Part shown: positions 53,814 through 58,881 of the stretch, in pieces
Numbering within the stretch: position 1 is the first letter of the stretch
Layout of the letters: every line of letters begins with the position of its first letter
Notes under the pieces: generated by a model
Database searches by the model: none
Told to the model about the DNA's origin: nothing
The model's input: the letters and a program-made list of their open reading frames with translations, nothing else
Program-made: the position numbers and the translations under genes
From: Algoriphagus sp.
Lineage (GTDB): Bacteria > Bacteroidota > Bacteroidia > Cytophagales > Cyclobacteriaceae
Direction: 5' to 3'
NCBI RefSeq assembly: GCF_024305035.1
Contig: NZ_JAMWZB010000028.1
Span: 1 to 58,881 of the forward strand
DNA: 58,881 nucleotides

Positions 53814-54260
53814 TCAGAGGTCATATGGAATCTTCGCATAGATTATAATCATCCCTCTGTGTGTCTCTTTAGTCGTGCTCGATTTCATCTGGTCCCGCTT
53901 TATTTGGAATTGTTGGGGAGTTCCAAACTTGGAAACGATCGTTAGGATTCTATAATTTCTTACACGGAGTAAGGGGGTATCCACTCCGTTTTCAATCCGT
54001 TCGTTCCTCATGAAAAGTGTTGCCATCTCCACCGACTCAGCCAAAGGCTGCTCCATTCGCAATGCATTTACTTCTGAGGCTTGGAGCTGAAGTTTTTTCA
54101 ATACAGCGGAGTAATCCCATGTTGAATTGGAGACAAACTATTGGTATCTGCGGTATTCGCCCAGATCTAGGGTTTCTTCCATTCTTTCCAAATTAGCGGT
54201 ATTTTTTCACGAGCGATATGTCCCAAAATATGCTCCAGGGCAGTGGAAGAATTGTCCTAG
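53814..54260 (-). pseudogene. Degraded fragment resembling an IS701-type transposase N-terminus
   Basis: Minus-strand pieces read TALEHILGHIAREK, then after a frame change in an A run NTANLERMEETLDLGEYRRY, a TAG stop at 54138-54140, then FVSNSTWDYSAVLKKLQLQA. From memory, these resemble the start of IS701-like DDE transposases ('..NxERMEE.., ..xYQ.F(I/V)S(N/D)S.WD..AVL..'). The part after it (to 53814) was not recognised. Stops and a frameshift show it is dead. A 95-residue open frame at 53814-54101 is its only intact part. Confidence 0.4.
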
Positions 54261-54524
54261 CGGGGGCATAAAAATTCTGGCTGGTAGCGGCAAATGAATA
54301 GTGTAAGTTTACTTGCTGACTCAAAAAGGATTGATTTCTAATCAAAATTTTTTCTATCCGATTGAAATGTCCTAGTTAATTTCAATCGGCGAAGTTAAAA
54401 CTGCTTTATTTATTTCCTTAATACCCTATTATAAACCTAGTTTTACAATCCGAGAAACACAACTTTTTATTTTGTAAAGTATTAATATTCAGTAAATCGA
54501 TGAAAACGAGACTATCTCAGAACT
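54261..54524. other. Gene-free stretch with a perfect inverted repeat
   Basis: It is AT-rich, without a gene on either strand, and contains the 11-bp inverted repeat described next. Confidence 0.5.
54358..54389. repeat. Perfect 11-bp inverted repeat
   Basis: CCGATTGAAAT (54358-54368) and ATTTCAATCGG (54379-54389) are perfect inverse copies around a 10-nt loop. No T tract follows, so it is not a plain terminator. Confidence 0.7.
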
Positions 54525-54920
54525 TTAAGAATTCAAAACTTCCTCTCCAGTTTTGGTCGGTTCTAAGTTTTCCAGTTCCTTCGTCGTAAACAAGCGAGAG
54601 CGGATCATAAATCGGATCCCCATGGGGATTTCAATGGAAAAGCTACTTCCCCTTCCGGGAGTGATATCCAGGGTCAATTGGGTGTGTTTCCAGTATTCGA
54701 ACTGATCTGCGGACATAAAAAAATCACAGCCATAAACTTCCCCCATCCAAATGTCTCGAGATCCGACTTTAAAATCTCCCTTTTCGAAGCACATGGGAGA
54801 AGACCCATCGCAGCATCCCCCGCTTTGATGAAACATCAGCTCATTTCCAAAGCGTTTTCTTAAGGTATCAATGGTTTCTTTTGCGGCGTCTGTAATCAGG
54901 ATTCTTTTGGTATGAGTCAT
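54525..54920 (-). CDS. DUF779 family protein, 131 aa
   Basis: The DUF779 motif is HQSGGCCDGSSPMCFEKGDF with later MSADQFEYWKHTQLTLDITP and SFSIEIPMGIRFMI. The Cys-rich GCC..MC segment may bind metal or haem. DUF779 genes occur beside aldehyde dehydrogenases of the ExaC group, as here, and are thought to help or protect the enzyme. The start is ATG 54920, not an earlier ATG 21 bp upstream, which gives a 131-residue protein. Confidence 0.9.
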   Translation of the reverse strand: MTHTKRILITDAAKETIDTLRKRFGNELMFHQSGGCCDGSSPMCFEKGDFKVGSRDIWMGEVYGCDFFMSADQFEYWKHTQLTLDITPGRGSSFSIEIPMGIRFMIRSRLFTTKELENLEPTKTGEEVLNS

Positions 54921-54945
54921 GTTTTTTTGGTTTTTAAGCATTTAA

Positions 54946-54969
54946 AGGCGGGGTTTATTTCCCCCGCCT
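54946..54969 (-). terminator. Intercistronic hairpin between ALDH and DUF779 genes
   Basis: AGGCGGGG (54946-54953) pairs with CCCCGCCT (54962-54969) around an 8-nt loop. It is followed on the minus strand by an AT-rich stretch. It may reduce read-through into DUF779. Confidence 0.55.
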
Positions 54970-54992
54970 CTGATCCAAAGAAATGGTTAATT

Positions 54993-56519
54993 CTAGAAGA
55001 ATCCCAATTTCTGCTTGCTATAGGATATCAGCATGTTTTTGGTTTGACGGTAATGATTTAACATCATGGCATGGTTTTCACGTCCAAATCCTGATTTCTT
55101 GTATCCTCCAAATGGCGCATGTGCCGGATAGGCATGATAGCAATTGACCCAAACACGTCCGGCTTGAATTGCTCTGGGAACTTGGTAGAGTTCATGGGCA
55201 TCTCGGGACCATAGTCCTGCCCCCAGTCCGTACATGGTGTCATTGGCGATTTCGATTGCCTCTTGGGTAGTTTTAAAGGTTGTTACGCAGGTTACCGGGC
55301 CGAAAATTTCTTCCTGAAATACCCGCATTTTATTATGCCCTTTCAGAATGGTAGGCTGGATATAATACCCATTTTCCAGACCGGAATTTAGTCCAGCTTT
55401 GGCTCCTCCTGTCAAAACTGTAGCACCTTCTTCCTTACCAATTTCGATGTAGGAAAGGATTTTTTCATATTGATCATTGGAGGCTTGAGCACCCATCATG
55501 GTATCTTCAGCAAGAGGATGGCCCATTTTAATAGCCTGGGTTCGGGCGATGACTTTGTCCATAAAGATATCATAAATGTCCTCATGGACTAAAATCCTCG
55601 AAGGACAGGTACATACTTCGCCTTGGTTAAGGGCAAACATGACCGCTCCTTCGATACACTTGTCAAAGAAGTCATCATCGGCATCGGCGATGGATTTCAT
55701 AAAAATATTAGGTGATTTGCCACCAAGCTCCATCGTCACGGGAATCAAGTTTTCCGACGCATACTGCATAATCAAGCGTCCGGTGGTGGTTTCTCCGGTG
55801 AAAGCAACTTTGGCAACTCTTGGAGAGGTGGCAAGCGGCTTTCCTGCCTCAGGACCGAATCCTGTGACCACGTTCAGCACTCCAGCAGGAAGTGCATCTG
55901 CAATCAATTCCATGAGTACCATGATACTCGTCGGTGTTTGCTCGGCAGGTTTAACCACCGTACAGCAACCAGCAGCAAGGGCAGGCGCGATTTTCCAAGT
56001 CGCCATCAGTAAAGGGAAATTCCAAGGGATGATTTGTCCTACTACTCCAAGCGGCTCACTCAGAGCAATACTTACAGTATGCTCATCATGTTCTGAAATG
56101 GTACTTTCATCGGCACGAATCACTCCTGCAAAATAGCGGAAATGGTCCACGCAAAGAGGGAGATCTGCAGCTCTAGTTTCTCGAAGCGCTTTCCCATTGT
56201 CCATCGTCTCTATTCGGGCAAGCAGTTCCAAGTTTTCTTCGATGATATCTGCGATTTTGTTTAGAACTCGAGATCGTTCGGCCGCTGAAGTTTTTGACCA
56301 GGACTTGAATGCTTCATGTGCGGCGTCCAATGCCTTTTCCACGTCTTCTTTGTTTCCGCGGGCGGCTTTGGAAAAAACAGATCCGTCCACAGGAGAAATA
56401 TTGTCAAAATATTCTCCGCTGCTGGGTGCTACCCATTTTCCACCAATAAAATGGTCGTATTTCTCTTTAACTTGAGGCCGCTCCACGGGAGTAGCCTGGG
56501 ATAAGGTTTGTGTACTCAT
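54993..56519 (-). CDS. NAD-dependent aldehyde dehydrogenase (ExaC/AldA type), 508 aa
   Basis: It oxidises aldehydes to acids with NAD. Active residues: E264 ([10 protein letters not shown]) and C303 ([11 protein letters not shown]); Asn in the WNFPL block. A nearby Cys (C305) is odd but common in the ExaC-like subgroup. It is the typical ~500-residue form. It is divergent from an AraC regulator and followed by DUF779, an arrangement linked to alcohol or acetaldehyde oxidation. Confidence 0.95.
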   Translation of the reverse strand: MSTQTLSQATPVERPQVKEKYDHFIGGKWVAPSSGEYFDNISPVDGSVFSKAARGNKEDVEKALDAAHEAFKSWSKTSAAERSRVLNKIADIIEENLELLARIETMDNGKALRETRAADLPLCVDHFRYFAGVIRADESTISEHDEHTVSIALSEPLGVVGQIIPWNFPLLMATWKIAPALAAGCCTVVKPAEQTPTSIMVLMELIADALPAGVLNVVTGFGPEAGKPLATSPRVAKVAFTGETTTGRLIMQYASENLIPVTMELGGKSPNIFMKSIADADDDFFDKCIEGAVMFALNQGEVCTCPSRILVHEDIYDIFMDKVIARTQAIKMGHPLAEDTMMGAQASNDQYEKILSYIEIGKEEGATVLTGGAKAGLNSGLENGYYIQPTILKGHNKMRVFQEEIFGPVTCVTTFKTTQEAIEIANDTMYGLGAGLWSRDAHELYQVPRAIQAGRVWVNCYHAYPAHAPFGGYKKSGFGRENHAMMLNHYRQTKNMLISYSKQKLGFF

Positions 56520-56559
56520 TTGTTAAGTTATTTTGGTTTTTATCAAATTTCCAGAATAA

Positions 56560-56576
56560 GTCATTTGAAAAATGAC
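56560..56576. promoter_or_regulatory. Palindrome upstream of the aldehyde dehydrogenase gene
   Basis: GTCATTT-GAA-AAATGAC is a perfect inverted repeat of 7-bp arms, between the divergent dehydrogenase and AraC genes. A GAAATTTG box lies 9 bp further on the minus strand (56551-56544). It is a candidate operator. Confidence 0.5.
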
Positions 56577-56692
56577 ACTCTGTGCTCAATCTGTTGTACT
56601 CAATTGCTGGCTTACTTCATTTTTTAGAAAAAATCACAAGTCCATTGCGCTCTGGGTCTTTTTTTGTCAGGATGTTCTTGGTAAATTACCGA

Positions 56693-57619
56693 ATGACCCA
56701 AAGTAACTTTATAGCAGGAGTTCCTTGGAGAAATCCTAAGGATCTTAAAACTCTGGTGGAAAACAGGACGACCTATACACTAGATAATTGTGAATTAAAT
56801 ATTTTTGAAACCCATCAGGAGGCCGAAAACGTTAATCTTGTTTTTGGTGATTTGGTATTGACGACTATGCTCAAGGGTAAAAAGGTCATGCATTTGTTTG
56901 AAAAGCCCGGCTTCGACTACCTACCTGGTGAATCGGTGATTGTTCCTCCCAATGAAGTAATGAAAATAGATTTTCCAGAGGCCAAATGGGAAAACCCTAC
57001 TCAATGTATCGCCTTGTCCATTTCCAAAGAAATGATAGAAAATACGTTTAACATGCTTAATGAGCGATTTTCAAGCCGAGTGCTCACGCAAGAATGGGGC
57101 TTGGATCTCAGTTATTTTCATTTGATTAATACCAATGAGTTGAGTGAAATTATCAACCGATTTATTAAGATAGGAGTAAAAGAGCGCTCCCGTGAGAAAG
57201 ATTTGATTGCTTCTTTGGCATTGAAAGAACTTTTGATTCGGCTGAGCCAAACTCAAGCTCGAGATATGCTGGAAAAAACTTACAAGCAATTAGCTTCAGG
57301 AAATCGGCTGGCCTTTGTGGTGGATTACATCAAACAACGAATCAGGGAAGACTTGAATTTGGAAGAGCTGGCAAATAAAGCCTGTATGAGTAAGGCTCAT
57401 TTTTTACGGAGTTTCAAGCAAGAGCTAGGACTCACCCCTATGGAGTATGTGCTCAAAGAACGGCTAAAGCTGGCTAAAAATTACCTCAAACTGGGGAGTT
57501 ATCAAGTCAAGGAAGTGGCGATTATGGCTGGATTTAAAAACATCAGCTACTTTATTCGTGCTTTCAAACAGGAATTTGGCAAAACCCCAAAAGTCTATCA
57601 AACTGATTTTTCCGGATAA
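56693..57619 (+). CDS. AraC family transcriptional regulator, 308 aa
   Basis: The C-terminal ~100 residues hold two helix-turn-helix motifs: LNLEELANKACMSKAHFLRS and QVKEVAIMAGFKNISYFIRA, with PKVYQTDFSG at the end. The N-terminal ~190 residues form a cupin-like sensor (ESVIVPPNEVMKIDFPEA). The start is ATG 56693; an in-frame GTG at 56582 would add 37 non-conserved residues. It is divergent from the aldehyde dehydrogenase it probably controls, like ethanol- or aldehyde-responsive regulators. Confidence 0.93.
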   Translation: MTQSNFIAGVPWRNPKDLKTLVENRTTYTLDNCELNIFETHQEAENVNLVFGDLVLTTMLKGKKVMHLFEKPGFDYLPGESVIVPPNEVMKIDFPEAKWENPTQCIALSISKEMIENTFNMLNERFSSRVLTQEWGLDLSYFHLINTNELSEIINRFIKIGVKERSREKDLIASLALKELLIRLSQTQARDMLEKTYKQLASGNRLAFVVDYIKQRIREDLNLEELANKACMSKAHFLRSFKQELGLTPMEYVLKERLKLAKNYLKLGSYQVKEVAIMAGFKNISYFIRAFKQEFGKTPKVYQTDFSG

Positions 57620-58001
57620 AGCTCATCTATTGTCATAGTTCCTAGATTCTTTGAGAATAAAAAATGGAAAAATGATAAAAAATTTTTTACTGATTTTATG
57701 TATTTCTAATCATTTTCCTTAAGTTTAATAAATTTTGGTACACAAAAAAGTTGCTGAACAAACCTGTTTACCAAATTTTATATGGTTTTAATCCATTAAC
57801 AATAGACCCACTTAGAGAGCTTATTTTCGGATAAGCTCTCTTTTTTTATCCTTGTTATTTAGAAAATTTTGAAAAAAACAATAAAACTGGTTTAAAATAA
57901 AACCCATAATTCAAAAAAAAATGTTTTGAGTAGGAAACGCGGTTCGAAATCTATAAACCTTTTTGAGTAAATTTTATTTTGTTTTAAAAGCCAGATATAA
58001 A
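57620..58001. other. AT-rich intergenic region with a strong hairpin
   Basis: No supportable protein gene on either strand. It holds the terminator at 57814-57847 and, about 70-100 bp upstream of it, a near-promoter sequence (TAAATTTTG at about 57730). Confidence 0.45.
57814..57847 (+). terminator. Strong terminator 195 bp after the AraC gene
   Basis: AGAGAGCTTAT (57814-57824) pairs perfectly with ATAAGCTCTCT (57831-57841) around a 6-nt loop, followed by a run of T. Confidence 0.85.
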
Positions 58002-58032
58002 AAAACCTTCCCGAAAATTCCGAGAAGGTTTC
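58002..58032 (-). terminator. Terminator of the peroxiredoxin gene
   Basis: AAACCTTCCCG pairs with CGAGAAGGTTT with one mismatch, around an AAAATTC loop, with a T run on the minus strand. It lies about 30 bp beyond the stop. Confidence 0.7.
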
Positions 58033-58061
58033 CCACTAATTAACCCTTTAATCCAAAAATC

Positions 58062-58715
58062 CTAGGCTTTTGGTAGCTCTTTTTTGGCTAAATAGAAATC
58101 TACCATTTCATAATCACTTGCTTCTCTTTCAATCATTTCATCAACGGTCTTTGGCGGAGAGACAATCGCCTTTTCACCCGGTACCCAATTGAGCGGAAGG
58201 GAGACTTTGTACTTATCTGCTGTTTGAAGTGCAATCAAGGCACGTTTGATTTCTTCCATATTTCTACCCACATTGAGCGGATAGTACATGATCAAGCGAA
58301 TCTTACCAGCTGGATCAATGAAGAATACTGCTCGCACTGCCGCAGTTTCACTTTCTCCCGGCTGTAGCATTCCGTAGCGCTTGGACACACTCATATCGAT
58401 GTCCGCAATGATCGGGAATTCGAAGAGGACCCCTGTGTTTTTCTTTACATTATTGACCCATGCAATGTGCGCATGAATCGAATCGATACTCAATCCAACG
58501 AGTTTGGTCTTATGTTCATCGAAGAAGCTTTGATCCAAAGCAAAACCGCTCATTTCGGTGGTACATACAGGAGTGAAGTCTGCTGGATGGGAAAAGAGGA
58601 TGGTCCAGCTGTCCTTGATGTATTCGGAAAATTTCATTTTTCCTGTAGTGGTCATCGCTTCAAAGTCCGGAGCTAAATCTCCTATTCGTGGCATAGATGG
58701 CGTTGTTGTTTCCAT
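58062..58715 (-). CDS. 1-Cys peroxiredoxin (Prx6 type), 217 aa
   Basis: It reduces peroxides. Peroxidatic C51 lies in ADFTPVCTTE; no other Cys is present, so it is the 1-Cys form with an external thiol as reductant. Family blocks: PRIGDLAPDFEAMTTTGKM, HPADFTPVCTTE, GLSIDSIHAHIAW, PLNVGRNMEEIKRAL. The start is ATG 58715; an in-frame TTG at 58754 lies close to the promoter box. It has a CRP/FNR-like site and a TAGATTTG -7 box with the same spacing as the sulfur cluster, so it is likely in the same regulon. Confidence 0.95.
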   Translation of the reverse strand: METTTPSMPRIGDLAPDFEAMTTTGKMKFSEYIKDSWTILFSHPADFTPVCTTEMSGFALDQSFFDEHKTKLVGLSIDSIHAHIAWVNNVKKNTGVLFEFPIIADIDMSVSKRYGMLQPGESETAAVRAVFFIDPAGKIRLIMYYPLNVGRNMEEIKRALIALQTADKYKVSLPLNWVPGEKAIVSPPKTVDEMIEREASDYEMVDFYLAKKELPKA

Positions 58716-58751
58716 GGGTATGTTTGATAATGTTTTTTTTATTTGATAGAA

Positions 58752-58796
58752 CAAATCTACTACCTGTCATTTCATTTGATCGTGACCAAGGTCACC
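58752..58796 (-). promoter_or_regulatory. Peroxiredoxin promoter with CRP/FNR-like site
   Basis: On the minus strand GGTGA-CCTTGG-TCACG (58796-58781) is a near palindrome. TAGATTTG (58759-58752) is a perfect -7 box, 22 bp after the site end. The ATG is 37 bp beyond the box. Confidence 0.6.
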
Positions 58797-58881
58797 TTGG
58801 GCGGTAAATTCCGAAAGGTAGTTTATCCGCAATTATGCAATAGGAATAGTAAAGTTTCCCAAAATCTTTGAAAGGGAAGAG
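58797..58881. other. Right window edge, no gene visible
   Basis: 85 bp upstream of the peroxiredoxin promoter with no coding signal; an adjoining gene may begin outside the window. Confidence 0.4.

Noticed and set aside
53814..54101. 95-residue frame as an intact gene
   Set aside because: It is preceded in frame by a stop and flanked by transposase-like remnants with frameshifts; it is better read as part of a pseudogene.
54358..54389. Inverted repeat as a terminator
   Set aside because: No T tract on either strand and no gene ends near it.
57940..57960. GGTTCGAAATC resembling a tRNA T-loop
   Set aside because: No acceptor, D or anticodon stem can be built around it.

Overview
The window is 58.9 kb of a Bacteroidota chromosome, most likely order Cytophagales and Cyclobacteriaceae (Algoriphagus-like). 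The grounds are the gliding gene gldH next to a RicT/PSP1 gene, the Bacteroidota-type promoter element TAnnTTTG ahead of many genes, Bacteroidota-typical families (GWxTD, DUF2723, YeeE/YedE pairs, DUF4407), an AT-rich base composition and very few Shine-Dalgarno sequences. No rRNA, tRNA, CRISPR array, prophage or intact insertion sequence was seen.

Layout. 1-5.3 kb: a truncated gene, a secreted protein, typA, and a padR regulator upstream of two paralogous membrane proteins. 5.4-17.6 kb: glutaminase, a YCII protein, an orphan response regulator, the mlaEFD lipid-transport operon, an exo/endonuclease-phosphatase, aconitase and pgi. 17.1-26.7 kb: gldH-ricT-purD-recQ on the minus strand, divergent from kdsD-manC, then rlmB and a GWxTD protein. 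26.8-30.6 kb: a methyltransferase and a 994-residue DUF2723 membrane protein.

30.7-39.8 kb is the most interesting part. It holds thioredoxin, a CstB-like persulfide dioxygenase/rhodanese, an outer-membrane porin, two YeeE/YedE sulfur-transport proteins, a TsdA-type dihaem thiosulfate dehydrogenase and a second paralogous porin. CstB enzymes turn persulfide into thiosulfate and TsdA converts thiosulfate and tetrathionate, so the locus reads as a sulfane-sulfur route. Four transcription units here, and a distant 1-Cys peroxiredoxin at 58 kb, carry a CRP/FNR-like palindrome (consensus TGTGA-N6-TCACA). At most of them it lies 22-23 bp upstream of a TAnnTTTG -7 box, so the window shows a candidate regulon that joins sulfur handling to peroxide defence.

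40.1-43 kb: a cold-adaptation group of fatty-acid desaturase (with no normal start codon), DEAD-box helicase, a small basic protein and a cold-shock protein. 43-58 kb: mostly single genes (D-lactate dehydrogenase, a propeller lipoprotein, AlkB, a second orphan response regulator, MsrAB, an SGNH hydrolase, DUF4407), a PIN toxin-antitoxin pair, a DUF5995/VIT1 pair, a decayed transposase-like fragment, and an AraC regulator divergent from an aldehyde dehydrogenase-DUF779 pair.
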